This document shows positions 8,610 to 19,916 of a stretch of 64,000 nt of DNA, in pieces. This DNA comes from Bacillota bacterium (GTDB lineage: Bacteria > Bacillota > Clostridia > Clostridiales > Clostridiaceae). The DNA lies in the NCBI GenBank assembly GCA_021781655.1, contig JAJXWJ010000009.1, positions 1 to 64,000 of the forward strand, given 5' to 3'. Position 1 is the stretch's first letter, and every line of letters starts with the position of its first letter. A model generated the notes under the pieces. The model was not told the origin of the DNA. It saw only the letters and a program-made list of their open reading frames with translations, and did not search any database. The position numbers were made by a program, and so were the translations under genes.

Positions 8610-8855
8610 ATGAATAGTAAATTATTATTTGATGGAATGTTAGCTATAGGTGCAGGTTTAGCAGCAATTGGATGTCTTGGTGGAGGTATTGGTATAGGAG
8701 CCGTTACTGGTAAAGCTGTTGAAGCTATTGGAAGACAGCCAGAATCAAGAGGAGCAGTTACATCAACGATGTTTATAGGATTAGCTTTTGCTGAAGTTAC
8801 TTCTTTATATGCTCTATTAATTTCAATATTATTATTATTCTTAAAATGGCAATAA
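8610..8855 (+). CDS. atpE: ATP synthase F0 subunit c
   Basis: This 81-residue hairpin of two membrane helices has the polar loop RQPES at 42-46. The ion-binding carboxylate is Glu62 in LAFAEVTSLY. The Gln and Ser that complete a sodium site in Ilyobacter-type c-rings are Ile29 and Val63 here, so the ring is predicted to carry protons. Start ATG follows AAGGAGG. Confidence 0.95.
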   Translation: MNSKLLFDGMLAIGAGLAAIGCLGGGIGIGAVTGKAVEAIGRQPESRGAVTSTMFIGLAFAEVTSLYALLISILLLFLKWQ

Positions 8856-8902
8856 TAGGTTATTCAATTAAATTACTAGCCTGAAAGGAGGCTTTTGGGT
8901 AA

Positions 8903-9382
8903 ATGAATGTAAATAGCTTTACTATTATAGAAACAATAGTGAATTTTATAATTTTAATGTTAATTTTAAAATATTTCCTTTTCGATAAAGTTAATAAAGT
9001 AATCGACGACAGAAATGAAGAAGTTGCATCAACCATCAAAATGGCTGATTCACAAAATGAAGAAGCAAAGGCTTTAAAGTTAGAATCTGAGAAAAACTTA
9101 GAAGAATCTAAGCTTCAAGGTAAGAATATTGTAGAAAATTACAAACAAAAAGCTGAAAAAGTATCAGAAGATATTAAGAAGGAAGCTTCAAACGAGGCTG
9201 GTCTTATATTAGATAGAGCAAAAAAGGAAATCGATAGAGAGAAAGAAAAAGCGGAAGAAGAACTTAGAAATAAGGTAGTTGATTTAGCTGTTATTCTTTC
9301 AACAAAAGCTCTTGAGAAAGCTATAAACGAAGAAGAACATAGAAGACTTATTGAGGAATTTATTGCTAAGGTAGGTAACTAG
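8903..9382 (+). CDS. atpF: ATP synthase F0 subunit b
   Basis: This is the peripheral stalk subunit, 159 residues. One N-terminal membrane helix (about 8-27) is followed by a long charged coiled coil rich in Glu, Lys and Ala, then a C-terminal segment that contacts delta. It overlaps nothing and is 1 bp from atpH, indicating translational coupling. AAAGGAGG lies upstream of the ATG. Confidence 0.93.
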   Translation: MNVNSFTIIETIVNFIILMLILKYFLFDKVNKVIDDRNEEVASTIKMADSQNEEAKALKLESEKNLEESKLQGKNIVENYKQKAEKVSEDIKKEASNEAGLILDRAKKEIDREKEKAEEELRNKVVDLAVILSTKALEKAINEEEHRRLIEEFIAKVGN

Positions 9383-9383
9383 T

Positions 9384-9923
9384 ATGCAGGAATATTTAGA
9401 TAGAAGATATGCGAAGGCTCTATATGAAGTTGCCGAAGAAAATAATAAATTAAATGCTTACATAGCTGATTTAAAAGAAATTAGTGGACTAATTAGTTCA
9501 AATGATGATTTGAATCAGATTATTAAGCAACCTAAAATAAGTAGTTCTAGAAAAAAAGAAGTGTTTACAGCTATTTTTCAAGATCAGATCGATAAAGAAT
9601 TGCTCTCTTTTTTGCTGATACTAATAGAAAAAAATAGAATTGATGAATTAAACGGTGTTATACTTCAATTGGAACAGCTTCAATTGGAAAATAACAATGA
9701 GGTAATTGCAGTTGTAAAAACTGTAGTTCCATTAAAAGATAATGAAAGAACAAATCTTGTTGAAAAACTTAAAGCTAAGTATAAAAAATCAATAATACTT
9801 AAAGAAAGTATTGATGAAGCTTTACTTGGTGGCGTTTATGTAAGGGTTGGCGATGATGTTATCGATGGAACTATAAAGAATAAAATTGAAGAAATGAAAA
9901 AATTAATGCTGATTAGAGGATAG
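9384..9923 (+). CDS. atpH: ATP synthase F1 subunit delta
   Basis: This 179-residue protein links the b stalk to the top of the alpha-beta hexamer. The N-terminal six-helix domain starts with [14 protein letters not shown], and the C-terminal signature [22 protein letters not shown] is the family hallmark. The gene sits in the standard order between atpF and atpA. Confidence 0.95.
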   Translation: MQEYLDRRYAKALYEVAEENNKLNAYIADLKEISGLISSNDDLNQIIKQPKISSSRKKEVFTAIFQDQIDKELLSFLLILIEKNRIDELNGVILQLEQLQLENNNEVIAVVKTVVPLKDNERTNLVEKLKAKYKKSIILKESIDEALLGGVYVRVGDDVIDGTIKNKIEEMKKLMLIRG

Positions 9924-9933
9924 AGGTGAGTCT

Positions 9934-11448
9934 ATGAACATCAAACCAGAAGAAATAACCTCAATTATAAAAAAGCAAATTGAAGGTTATGATAATAAAG
10001 TAGAAGCCGTAGATTCAGGTACTATAATTCAAGTTGGTGATGGTATTGCCAGAGTATATGGACTAGAAAACTGTATGGCTGGAGAACTTCTTGAATTTCC
10101 AAATAACGTATTTGGTATGGTAATGAATCTTGAGCAAGGAAACGTTGGTTGTGTTCTTTTAGGAAACGAAGAAGGTATCAAAGAAGGCGACGTTGTTAAA
10201 AGTACTGGTAGGGTAGTTGAAATACCAGTTGGTGAAGAAGTAGTAGGTAGAGTAGTAAATGCTTTAGGTCAGCCAATAGATGGAAAAGGACCAATTAAAA
10301 CTACTGAATCAAGACCAGCTGAAGTTATAGCACATGGTGTTATAGAAAGAAAATCTGTTAATGTTCCACTTCAAACTGGTATAAAAGCAATAGATGCTAT
10401 GATTCCTATTGGAAGAGGTCAAAGAGAACTTATTATAGGAGATAGACAAACAGGTAAAACTGCAATAGCTATTGATACTATAATAAACCAAAAAGGAAAA
10501 GATGTAATTTGTATATATGTTGCAATAGGTCAAAAACAATCTACTGTTGCTCATATTTATAATACTTTAACAACAAAAGGTGCAATGGATTATACAATAA
10601 TCGTATCTGCATCTGCATCTGAAACTGCTCCACTTCAATATTTATCACCATATGCTGGTGTAACTATTGGTGAGTATTTCATGGATCAAGGAAAAGATGT
10701 TCTTATAGTATATGATGATTTAACTAAGCATGCAGTTGCATATAGATCTATGTCATTGTTACTTAGAAGACCACCAGCAAGAGAAGCTTATCCAGGAGAC
10801 GTATTCTATCTTCACTCAAGACTTCTTGAAAGAGCTGCAAAGCTTTCAGATAAGTTAGGCGGAGGTTCAATAACTGCTCTTCCTATTATAGAAACGCTAG
10901 CTGGTGACGTTACTGCATACATTCCAACAAACGTTATTTCAATAACAGACGGACAAATATTCCTTGAATCAGAGCTTTTCCACTCAGGTCAAAGACCAGC
11001 GGTTAACTCAGGTATATCTGTATCCAGAGTTGGAGGAAGTGCTCAAATTAAAGCTATGAAACAAGTTTCAGGAACATTAAGACTAGAACTTGCACAATAT
11101 AGAGAACTTGCTGCTTTTGCTCAATTTGGTTCTGACCTTGATAAAGAATCTAAGAGAAGACTTGAAAAAGGTAAGAGATTACTTGAAATCTTTAAACAGG
11201 ATCAATATGAACCTGTAGATGTTGAAAAGCAAGTAATGATAATATATGCTGCAGTTGAAAACTACTTAAATGATATAGAAGTTCCAAAAATCAAGGAATT
11301 TGAAAAGAATTTCCTAGAATATATGGATACACATCATAAAGAAGTTGGTGAAGCAATACTTACTAAAAAAGTATTGGATGATGAAATCAAAACTAATCTT
11401 AATGCGGCTATAGAAGAATATAAAAAAGTATTTTTAGCAGAAGCATAG
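9934..11448 (+). CDS. atpA: ATP synthase F1 subunit alpha
   Basis: This is the 504-residue non-catalytic nucleotide-binding subunit. It contains the Walker A motif [11 protein letters not shown] near 169, the Walker B stretch [12 protein letters not shown], and the arginine-finger region with the [10 protein letters not shown] signature. Codon use is enriched in optimal codons, as expected for a highly expressed gene. Confidence 0.97.
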   Translation: MNIKPEEITSIIKKQIEGYDNKVEAVDSGTIIQVGDGIARVYGLENCMAGELLEFPNNVFGMVMNLEQGNVGCVLLGNEEGIKEGDVVKSTGRVVEIPVGEEVVGRVVNALGQPIDGKGPIKTTESRPAEVIAHGVIERKSVNVPLQTGIKAIDAMIPIGRGQRELIIGDRQTGKTAIAIDTIINQKGKDVICIYVAIGQKQSTVAHIYNTLTTKGAMDYTIIVSASASETAPLQYLSPYAGVTIGEYFMDQGKDVLIVYDDLTKHAVAYRSMSLLLRRPPAREAYPGDVFYLHSRLLERAAKLSDKLGGGSITALPIIETLAGDVTAYIPTNVISITDGQIFLESELFHSGQRPAVNSGISVSRVGGSAQIKAMKQVSGTLRLELAQYRELAAFAQFGSDLDKESKRRLEKGKRLLEIFKQDQYEPVDVEKQVMIIYAAVENYLNDIEVPKIKEFEKNFLEYMDTHHKEVGEAILTKKVLDDEIKTNLNAAIEEYKKVFLAEA

Positions 11449-11473
11449 TTAAAGACTATGCGGGAGGTGAAGT

Positions 11474-12316
11474 ATGGCAGCAGGACTTTTAGCAATTAAA
11501 AGAAGAATAAAGTCTGTATCTAATACAAAAAAGATAACAAATGCCATGGGACTTATCGCTACCTCTAAGCTTAGAAAAAGCAGAATGAATCTAGAATCTA
11601 ATCAAAGTTATTATAATACTTTTGAAGGAATTATTAATAAAATTGCTGCAGGTGTAGAAGGCAAAAGCATATACACGCATGGCAATGGAAGTAAAAAGAA
11701 ATTATATATAACTATAACTTCAGATTCTGGACTTTGCGGAGGCTTTAACGGTGCTGTAGTTTCTGCTGCAGTAGAAAAGGTTACTGAAGATAAAGTTAAT
11801 TCACTTATCATGTCAGTAGGTCAAAAAGGCAGAGGATATTTTAGAAGATTAAAATATGATACAGTCGCAGAATATGTTGATATTCCAGATGAACCTACTA
11901 CAAAGGAACCTAAAACTATAGCAGAACATGCTTTAAGTCTTTATAGAAATGGCGAAATTGGGGAAGTATATGTTGTTTATACTAAATTTATTTCCACAGT
12001 AAAACAAAATGTTGAAGTGGAAAAGATACTTCCTTTAGAAGCGAAAAAAGAGACAGGTGCACTTACAGAATTTGAGCCAGAAGCTAATGATTTATTAGAA
12101 GGAATAATAAGCGTTGCTTTAAAAACACAAGTGTTTAATTTCCTTTTAAATTCAAAGGCTAGTGAGCAGGCTTCAAGAATGGCAGCAATGGATAGTGCAA
12201 CTAAAAATGCAAATGAATTATTAGATAACTTGAATTTGAAATACAATAGAATAAGACAGAGTGCAATCACTCAAGAAATTACTGAAATAGTTGGAGGAGC
12301 GGAAGCTCAAAAGTAA
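11474..12316 (+). CDS. atpG: ATP synthase F1 subunit gamma
   Basis: This is the central rotor shaft, 280 residues, with N- and C-terminal coiled-coil helices around a Rossmann-like middle. The N-terminal IKRRIKSVSNTKKITNAM and the C-terminal signature KYNRIRQSAITQEITEIVGG are typical. GGGAGGTG precedes the ATG. Confidence 0.96.
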   Translation: MAAGLLAIKRRIKSVSNTKKITNAMGLIATSKLRKSRMNLESNQSYYNTFEGIINKIAAGVEGKSIYTHGNGSKKKLYITITSDSGLCGGFNGAVVSAAVEKVTEDKVNSLIMSVGQKGRGYFRRLKYDTVAEYVDIPDEPTTKEPKTIAEHALSLYRNGEIGEVYVVYTKFISTVKQNVEVEKILPLEAKKETGALTEFEPEANDLLEGIISVALKTQVFNFLLNSKASEQASRMAAMDSATKNANELLDNLNLKYNRIRQSAITQEITEIVGGAEAQK

Positions 12317-13726
<1,410 letters not shown>

Positions 13727-13740
13727 AGGAGTGATTTTGC

Positions 13741-14142
13741 ATGGCAAAAATATTTAAGTTTAGCATACTAACTCCTGAAAAAACATTCTTTACTGGTGAA
13801 GCAGAGGAGATTAATACTATTTCTGCAAATGGAGGTATTGGTATACTTGCTGAGCATACACCTTTTGTTGGGTTATTAAAGCCAGCTGTCACTAAGATAA
13901 AATTAAGTGATGGAAGTATTAAAAATGCTTTTACTTCAACGGGGCTTTTAAAGGTTGCAGAAGATGAAGTTCAAATGGTAGTTGATGCAGCTGAATGGCC
14001 AGAAGATATAGATGTGAAAAGAGCAGAGGGAGCTAAAGAACGTGCTGAAGCAAGGCTAAATAATACTGATAAAGTAGATGTAGTTAGAGCTGAAATAGCA
14101 CTTCAAAGAGCTGTCGCTAGAATTAAAACAAAAGGGGTTTAA
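13741..14142 (+). CDS. atpC: ATP synthase F1 subunit epsilon
   Basis: This 133-residue protein couples gamma to the c-ring and damps ATP hydrolysis. An N-terminal beta-sandwich (residues 1-84, with GGIGILAEHTPFVGLLKPA) is followed by a C-terminal two-helix domain ending LQRAVARIKTKG. It is the last gene of the operon and runs into a strong terminator. Confidence 0.95.
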   Translation: MAKIFKFSILTPEKTFFTGEAEEINTISANGGIGILAEHTPFVGLLKPAVTKIKLSDGSIKNAFTSTGLLKVAEDEVQMVVDAAEWPEDIDVKRAEGAKERAEARLNNTDKVDVVRAEIALQRAVARIKTKGV

Positions 14143-14151
14143 CCTCATAAT

Positions 14152-14200
14152 AAAAAGGACTTAAAAATTAATGTTTTTAAGTCCTTTTTATTTTTTTTTC
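14152..14200 (+). terminator. Terminator of the atp operon
   Basis: A perfect 16-bp stem (14152-14167 with 14174-14189, loop of 6) is followed by a long T-tract ten bases after the atpC stop. Confidence 0.92.
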
Positions 14201-14290
14201 ACCTTTTTTATAAAAAAATATATATTAATAATATATTGGAATAAAAAAATAATAGTTTGTCAATAATCAAATGATAAGGGAGGGGTATTT

Positions 14291-15091
14291 ATGAATAAAA
14301 AGATAAAAAACGTATATTTATCCATATTTATATTATTAGTTATTACTTCAATAGTTAGTATTAATTATGGAACAAAAGAAAATAATATATTTAATCAGAT
14401 AATAAAGGAAACAAAAAGTACCCCAATGGAAAGCGGAATAACTATGTATTATGAAATTAAAAGTGACGGGAGAACAGAATGTAAAGATTGGCTTAAGTCA
14501 ATGAACCTTTACGACAATAAAATAGAAAACAAGTCCTTAGCAGCATCCCAATATAAAATTAGCAGTATGAGTGTAACAGCAGAAGATATAAAATTCTATA
14601 ATTTAAATAATGATAAAAATGTACACAATAATATAACAGTAAACGACAATAAGGTTTTTTGCGTACAGTTTGAAAAGGGAAATATATATGGTTTCATTGA
14701 AAGTAAAAAAGCTACAGATAATACTCAAATGAGTATATTTATTAGAAAAATAAGCAATACCTATGATATTGAAAATTTATATGATAAACTTGAGGCTTCA
14801 ATCAATAAAGACAATGTTAAACAAAGTTGTTTTAAGTATATAAAGCTAAAGAGCAATGAAAAAGAAATAAATACTATTCAAGACAATGTTACAAGGACAA
14901 TAAAGCGCCAAGGAGCTATTAATATTGCTACTGTAACAACAAATAATGGCTTTAGTTCAGTAGCACTAACAAATCAATTTAGTCCAATAAAGGATGGTGG
15001 AGAAAACATAGATTTTAATTATGCAGTACTCCATGAAACTGGAAATAATTATATAATTTTAGGAACACCGTTGATAGATATAGCTTATTAA
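14291..15091 (+). CDS. ywmB: YwmB-family protein, membrane-anchored or secreted
   Basis: This 266-residue protein has an N-terminal signal or anchor helix (about residues 8-24) and a mixed alpha/beta extracytoplasmic domain. YwmB-family proteins lie between the atp operon and murA-spoIID in Bacillus subtilis, and this gene holds exactly that position. Their function is unknown despite the family label of TATA-box-binding-like fold. The C-terminal ILGTPLIDIAY matches the family style. The call rests on gene order, length and topology. GGGAGGGG precedes the ATG. Confidence 0.7.
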   Translation: MNKKIKNVYLSIFILLVITSIVSINYGTKENNIFNQIIKETKSTPMESGITMYYEIKSDGRTECKDWLKSMNLYDNKIENKSLAASQYKISSMSVTAEDIKFYNLNNDKNVHNNITVNDNKVFCVQFEKGNIYGFIESKKATDNTQMSIFIRKISNTYDIENLYDKLEASINKDNVKQSCFKYIKLKSNEKEINTIQDNVTRTIKRQGAINIATVTTNNGFSSVALTNQFSPIKDGGENIDFNYAVLHETGNNYIILGTPLIDIAY

Positions 15092-15152
15092 GATAATTAG
15101 TGACATTTTATAAAAAGCTGCAGACGAAAAAGAAATTAATTGGAGGAATAAA

Positions 15153-16412
15153 ATGGATAAGATAATTATAAAAGGAGGAAATACTTTAAGAGGAGAAGTT
15201 GAGATAAGTGCTGCAAAAAATGCGGTTTTGCCAATACTTGCGGCAACTTTATTAAGTGAAGATAAATGCACAATAGAAAATTGTCCTATGTTATTAGATG
15301 TTTTTGTAATTTGTGATTTGATAAAATCATTAGGCGCTAAAGTAAAAATAGATGAAGAAAGTGGTTTGACTGAAATAGAAGCATTAAATATTAAAGATTG
15401 CGAGCAAATAGGAGATCTAAGCAGAAAAATGAGAGCATCATTTTTAATAATGGGTCCTATGGTTTCAAGGTTTGGAAAGTTTAAAATATCTTTACCAGGT
15501 GGATGCAATATAGGAACAAGACCAATAGATTTGCATTTAAAAGGCTTTAAAGCATTAGGAGCAAGTGTAATTTTAGATCATGGTAATGTTGAAATTTCAG
15601 CAAACAAACTTATTGGAAATAGAATATATCTTGATTTTCCATCGGTTGGTGCTACAGAAAATATAATGATGGCAGGAACACTAGCTGAAGGAGAAACTAT
15701 AATTGAAAATGCAGCAGCAGAACCTGAAATTGGAGATTTAGCTAATTTCTTAACAAAAATGGGTGCTTGTATTGAAGGAGTTGGAACAGGAACCATTAAA
15801 ATTAAAGGAGTAAAAAAACTTATAGGAGCAGATTATAAACCGATATATGACAGAATCGAAGCAGGCACTTTTATGATTGCTGCAGGATTAACTAATAGCA
15901 ATATAAAATTAAAGGGAGTAAATGAAGATCATATTAAACCAATAATTGCAAAATTAACTGAAATGGGTATGGACATAGAAATGGATAATGATATCCTTAT
16001 TATAGATGGTAGGAAGGAATTAAAGCCTATAGATATAAAGACTATGCCATACCCAGGTTTTCCTACTGATATGCAGGCTCAAATGATGAGTTTGTTAAGT
16101 TGTGTAGTTGGAACTAGCGTAGTTACTGAAACGATATACGAAAATAGATTTATGCATGTTGCAGAACTAAAAAGAATGGGAGCTAACGTCAAAATAGATG
16201 GAAGAAGTGCTGTTATAGAAGGAATAACTAGATTAAATGGTGCAGCTGTAAAAGCAACAGATTTGAGAGCAGGCGCATCTCTTATTTTAGCTGGACTGGA
16301 AGCTGAAGGTGAAACGGAGATAACAGATGTATACCATATCGATAGAGGATATGTAGAAATTGAAAAAAAGTTTAAAATGCTTGGAGCAAATATAAGAAGA
16401 ATTAAAGAATAA
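15153..16412 (+). CDS. murA: UDP-N-acetylglucosamine 1-carboxyvinyltransferase
   Basis: MurA transfers enolpyruvate from PEP to UDP-GlcNAc, the first committed step of peptidoglycan synthesis in the cytosol. The 419-residue protein has the EPSP-synthase double-barrel fold: an N-terminal GGNTLRGEVEISAAKNAVLPILAATLL with the essential Lys-Asn pair, the active-site loop PGGCNIGTRPIDLHLKG containing the fosfomycin-target Cys, and a C-terminal DLRAGASLILAGLEAEGET. Its neighbour spoIID suggests the isozyme that sits in the sporulation locus; a second copy elsewhere is usual in clostridia but not visible here. Confidence 0.96.
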   Translation: MDKIIIKGGNTLRGEVEISAAKNAVLPILAATLLSEDKCTIENCPMLLDVFVICDLIKSLGAKVKIDEESGLTEIEALNIKDCEQIGDLSRKMRASFLIMGPMVSRFGKFKISLPGGCNIGTRPIDLHLKGFKALGASVILDHGNVEISANKLIGNRIYLDFPSVGATENIMMAGTLAEGETIIENAAAEPEIGDLANFLTKMGACIEGVGTGTIKIKGVKKLIGADYKPIYDRIEAGTFMIAAGLTNSNIKLKGVNEDHIKPIIAKLTEMGMDIEMDNDILIIDGRKELKPIDIKTMPYPGFPTDMQAQMMSLLSCVVGTSVVTETIYENRFMHVAELKRMGANVKIDGRSAVIEGITRLNGAAVKATDLRAGASLILAGLEAEGETEITDVYHIDRGYVEIEKKFKMLGANIRRIKE

Positions 16413-16418
16413 ATTTAT

Positions 16419-16455
16419 CTTTCGCTTAATATAATATCATGTATTAAGTGAAGGA
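16419..16455 (+). terminator. Stem-loop between murA and spoIID
   Basis: CTTTCGCTTAATA pairs with TATTAAGTGAAGG and is followed by a short T-run. The 3' arm contains the GAAGG that also serves as the spoIID ribosome binding site, so folding could limit spoIID translation as well as end murA transcription. Confidence 0.5.
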
Positions 16456-16463
16456 TTTTTTAA

Positions 16464-17447
16464 ATGATTAGAAAATTTTTAATTTCATTGCTATTAATGA
16501 TATTGTTTCTTGTAGCAATAGTAATTTATATTGTAGGATTAAATAATGATAATTCTAAGAATTCCTATATAAAAATAGATAATAAAAATTATAATAGTTA
16601 TGAAATTTCAGTGTATTTTACTAACACAAAGGAAATAAAAAAAATAGATTTAGAACAGTATGTGATTGGAGTAGTATCAGCAGAAATGCCAGCTCAATAT
16701 GAAATAGAAGCTTTAAAAGCTCAAGCTGTTGCAGCAAGAACCTTTGCTGTTGCACATATGGAGCAATATGGCGGAGAAAAGTATAATAAAGCAAAGGGAG
16801 CAGATGTAACAGATTCAGAAGACTGTCAGGTATATATGGATAAACAAACGAGAATGGAAAAATGGGATAAAAAATATGCTAATGATTATTATAATAAAAT
16901 TTGCAAGGCAGTAGAAGTTACTAAAGGACAAATATTGACTTATAATAACAAGCTAGTTATGGAACCTTATTACTTTGCTATAAGCAGTGGAAGAACCGAA
17001 AATGGAGAAGATATATTTGGAAATATTGAACCTTATTTAAAAAGTGTTTTAAGTGATGGTGAGATGAAAGCTCACAAATATAAAAGTAAAATAAGTATGT
17101 CTTATAGTGAATTTATAAAGGCATTAAAGTCAAAATACAAAAACTGCGACTTATCTTTATCTAATATGAAAACTGGAATTAACATAAATAAAAGATTTAT
17201 TGGAGGAACTGTAAAAGAGATTAAGCTTTCAAATATAACTATTTCTGGTATTGAATTTAGAAAGTTATTCAATTTAAATTCTGCAGATTTTAGTTTTATT
17301 TATAAAAATAATGATATTTGCATCCAGTGTTTAGGGTATGGACATGATGTTGGTATGAGCCAGTGGGGTGCTAATATTATGGCTAAAAAAGGTGCGGATT
17401 ATAAAGAAATACTTACCCATTATTATTATGGAGTAAAAATTATGTAA
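16464..17447 (+). CDS. spoIID: Stage II sporulation protein D
   Basis: SpoIID is a membrane-anchored lytic transglycosylase that, with SpoIIP and SpoIIM, thins septal peptidoglycan during engulfment. This 327-residue protein has an N-terminal membrane helix (about 4-24) and the SpoIID/LytB domain: LEQYVIGVVSAEMPAQYEIE with the catalytic Glu, ALKAQAVAARTFAV, and the C-terminal GYGHDVGMSQWGANIMA followed by ILTHYYYGV. All hallmark motifs are present, so it is probably active. Confidence 0.95.
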   Translation: MIRKFLISLLLMILFLVAIVIYIVGLNNDNSKNSYIKIDNKNYNSYEISVYFTNTKEIKKIDLEQYVIGVVSAEMPAQYEIEALKAQAVAARTFAVAHMEQYGGEKYNKAKGADVTDSEDCQVYMDKQTRMEKWDKKYANDYYNKICKAVEVTKGQILTYNNKLVMEPYYFAISSGRTENGEDIFGNIEPYLKSVLSDGEMKAHKYKSKISMSYSEFIKALKSKYKNCDLSLSNMKTGININKRFIGGTVKEIKLSNITISGIEFRKLFNLNSADFSFIYKNNDICIQCLGYGHDVGMSQWGANIMAKKGADYKEILTHYYYGVKIM

Positions 17448-17489
17448 GGCTTGCTATGAATTATAAATTTATTCATAGTAAGCTTTTTT
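17446..17489 (+). terminator. Terminator after spoIID
   Basis: The stem AGGCTTGCTATGAAT pairs with ATTCATAGTAAGCTT and is followed by a T-run directly after the spoIID stop codon. Confidence 0.85.
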
Positions 17490-17614
17490 TATTCTAAGAT
17501 TTATTAATTAGAGAAATTTATTTTTAAAAATATTAAAATAAAACAATTAAAAAAATAATATAAAATGTATTATTTTCTAACAAATGGACAAAATACAAAA
17601 AGGAGGTGTTTTAA

Positions 17615-18379
17615 ATGGATAAAAATAATTCGAACAAAGGACATTTATTAAGCAAAGGAAAGAGGAAAATACTCAAATCGGGAACTATTTACTTAGTGGT
17701 TATATTGTTTGTATGTGCCATTGCTGGAATTACAATGGTATTGACTAGAAAAACAAATAATAGTGTAAAAACCGACACTTCGGTTTCTAAAGTAACGAAA
17801 GTAAATAATACAGTACAAAATAATTCTAATGTAAATAATAAAGTATCTAAAGCTAAACAAAATGATAAAGCTACTATGGATAATGCAAATCTTGTGAAAA
17901 AAAATACCGATACGAGTAAGGATAGTGTTTCTGCTAATGCAAAGGTAGTGCAAAACACTATGGTATCTCCAGTAAATGGAACCATAATATTAGGGTACAC
18001 AGGTGCAGATGGTTCAATGGCAGTTGGACTTGATAAGGTATCAAGAACAATACTTGGAGAATACATTAAAGTAAGCAGCAAAGGGATACCAGTTTATGCT
18101 GTAACTAATGGTACGGTATTGTCTATTGATGGTGGAAGAGTAGCAATTTTAAGTAACGATAGTAAATTAAAAATTATTTATGACAACTTAGATCCTACTA
18201 GCGTAACATTAAAAAAAGGTTCAGCTGTTACACAAAACAGTAAAATAGGCGTTATTGGTGATAGTGACAATGCAAAAGATAGAATCGTTGATTGTGATCA
18301 TTTATATTTTGAAATAGATGAAAAACAGGCTGACGGAAGCTATAAAGATGTAAATCCTCAAAATTACATAAAGTATTAG
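17615..18379 (+). CDS. SpoIIQ-like LytM (M23) domain protein
   Basis: This 254-residue protein has a basic N-terminus, one membrane helix (about 27-45), an Asn/Ser/Lys-rich linker to about residue 115, and a C-terminal LytM/M23 fold. Position between spoIID and spoIIID is that of SpoIIQ, the forespore partner of SpoIIIAH in the engulfment channel. The catalytic pattern is eroded: the first H-x3-D element is replaced by LGEYIKVSSKG, and the last HxH reads HLYFE. A zinc peptidase site is therefore unlikely, as in B. subtilis SpoIIQ and unlike the zinc-binding SpoIIQ of C. difficile. The role is inferred from location and topology. AAAGGAGGTG precedes the ATG. Confidence 0.75.
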   Translation: MDKNNSNKGHLLSKGKRKILKSGTIYLVVILFVCAIAGITMVLTRKTNNSVKTDTSVSKVTKVNNTVQNNSNVNNKVSKAKQNDKATMDNANLVKKNTDTSKDSVSANAKVVQNTMVSPVNGTIILGYTGADGSMAVGLDKVSRTILGEYIKVSSKGIPVYAVTNGTVLSIDGGRVAILSNDSKLKIIYDNLDPTSVTLKKGSAVTQNSKIGVIGDSDNAKDRIVDCDHLYFEIDEKQADGSYKDVNPQNYIKY

Positions 18380-18389
18380 AGGAATTGTA

Positions 18390-18428
18390 ATCAGCCATTC
18401 TACGAATTAATAAAGAGTGGCTGATTTA
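18390..18428 (+). terminator. Stem-loop after the spoIIQ-like gene
   Basis: AATCAGCCATTCT pairs with AGAGTGGCTGATT (one mismatch), but only three Ts follow. It may be a weak terminator or an mRNA-stability hairpin. Confidence 0.55.
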
Positions 18429-18489
18429 AAGTAATTAAAGTCGGTTATATTGCATATTTATAATATAGAAGGTATAAGGAGGTAGCACT

Positions 18490-18744
18490 TTGAAAGATTA
18501 TATTGAGGAGCGAGTATTAGAAGTAGCAAGATATATTATAGATTCAAAAGCTACGATTAGGAAAACTGCAAAGGTTTTCGGTGTAAGTAAAAGTACTATA
18601 CACAAAGATATGACAGAAAGATTGCCTCAAATAAATCCTCAAATTGCTGAAGAAGCTAAAGGAGTACTAGAAATTAATAAAGCTGAAAGGCACATTAGAG
18701 GTGGAAAAGCTACAAAAATGAAGTACAAGGCTATTGAAGGTTAA
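18490..18744 (+). CDS. spoIIID: Sporulation transcriptional regulator SpoIIID
   Basis: This 84-residue DNA-binding protein has the helix-turn-helix TIRKTAKVFGVSKSTIHKDM followed by a basic C-terminal tail. SpoIIID acts in the mother cell with sigma-E to switch genes on and off, including sigK. The start is TTG with a strong AAGGAGGT 5 bases upstream; no ATG is possible in frame. Length and sequence match the family closely. Confidence 0.95.
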   Translation: MKDYIEERVLEVARYIIDSKATIRKTAKVFGVSKSTIHKDMTERLPQINPQIAEEAKGVLEINKAERHIRGGKATKMKYKAIEG

Positions 18745-18861
18745 TGACATTCCTATTATAATATTAAGTGAAGAATTTGTAAAACTATAGAATAATACAA
18801 TAGAATTTAATATATTGTGTTATTTTGTACAATATACTTAAGAGATGGAGTGATCTAAGGA

Positions 18862-19881
18862 ATGTTTTTTAGAATAGGTTCAGACATGGGGATAGACCTA
18901 GGTACGGCTACAGTGCTTGTATATGTCAAAGGTAAGGGTGTAATACTTAAAGAGCCGTCAGTTGTTGCTATAAATCGTACTACAAATACTGTTTTGGCAG
19001 TAGGTGAAGAAGCTCGAAAAATGATTGGAAGAACACCAGGAAATATCGTAGCCATTCGTCCATTAAGAGATGGAGTTATTTCCGATTATGATGTTACTGA
19101 GAAAATGTTAAAGCACTTTATACAAAAAGCCTGTGGCAAAAGAAGGATGTCTGCTCCTAGAGTAGTAATTTGTGTTCCTTGTGAGGCTACCGAAGTAGAA
19201 AAAAGAGCGGTAAAAGATGCAGCTATAAATGCAGGAGCTAAAAAGCCTTGTTTAATCGAAGAACCATTAGCAGCAGCAATAGGTGCGGGATTAGACATAA
19301 CTAAAGCTAGTGGAAATATGATTATTGATATTGGCGGAGGAACTAGCGATATAGCTATAATTTCATTAGGTGGAATGGTTGTAAGGAGTTCAATTAAGGT
19401 CGCTGGAGATAAATTTGATGAAGCAATCGTTAAATATATTAGAAAAAAACATAAATTAATGATTGGTGAAAGAACCGCTGAGGAATTAAAGATTAAAATA
19501 GGTTCGGCTTATAAGAGGGAAATTGAAGATTCGTTAGAAATAAAAGGAAGAGATTTAATAACAGGACTTCCTAAAAATATAGTTGTTACCTCAGAAGAAA
19601 TGAGAGAAGCACTTTCAGAAACTGTTAATGCAATTGCAGATTGTGCTCATTCTGTTCTTGAAAAAACACCGCCAGAACTTGCAGCAGATATAGCTGATAA
19701 AGGAATAGTAATGACAGGTGGAGGTTCGCTATTAAATGGACTAGACAAATTGATTGAGGAAGTTACTCGTGTTCCGGTTTATGTTGCAGAAGATCCTATT
19801 TCTTGTGTAGCCCTTGGAACTGGTAAAGTATTAGAGTTTATTGACAAATTAGATATTACTGGAGACGATATAATTTTATAA
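18862..19881 (+). CDS. mbl: Rod-shape-determining actin homologue (MreB/Mbl)
   Basis: This 339-residue actin-fold protein positions the cell-wall elongation machinery under the membrane. The actin signatures are GSDMGIDLGTATVLVYVKG (phosphate 1), IIDIGGGTSDIAIISLGG (phosphate 2), and GIVMTGGGSLLNGLDKLI (adenosine). The spoIIID-mbl order is conserved in Bacillus and Clostridium, which is why Mbl is preferred over MreB. It starts with ATG after GGAGTGATC. Confidence 0.9.
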   Translation: MFFRIGSDMGIDLGTATVLVYVKGKGVILKEPSVVAINRTTNTVLAVGEEARKMIGRTPGNIVAIRPLRDGVISDYDVTEKMLKHFIQKACGKRRMSAPRVVICVPCEATEVEKRAVKDAAINAGAKKPCLIEEPLAAAIGAGLDITKASGNMIIDIGGGTSDIAIISLGGMVVRSSIKVAGDKFDEAIVKYIRKKHKLMIGERTAEELKIKIGSAYKREIEDSLEIKGRDLITGLPKNIVVTSEEMREALSETVNAIADCAHSVLEKTPPELAADIADKGIVMTGGGSLLNGLDKLIEEVTRVPVYVAEDPISCVALGTGKVLEFIDKLDITGDDIIL

Positions 19882-19886
19882 TATCA

Positions 19887-19916
19887 AAGACCCCTAAGTA
19901 AATTAAGGGGTCTCTT
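19887..19916. terminator. Bidirectional terminator between mbl and yyaC
   Basis: AAAGACCCCT and AGGGGTCTCTTT form a stem with A- and T-tracts on the two sides, serving convergent genes. Confidence 0.88.
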
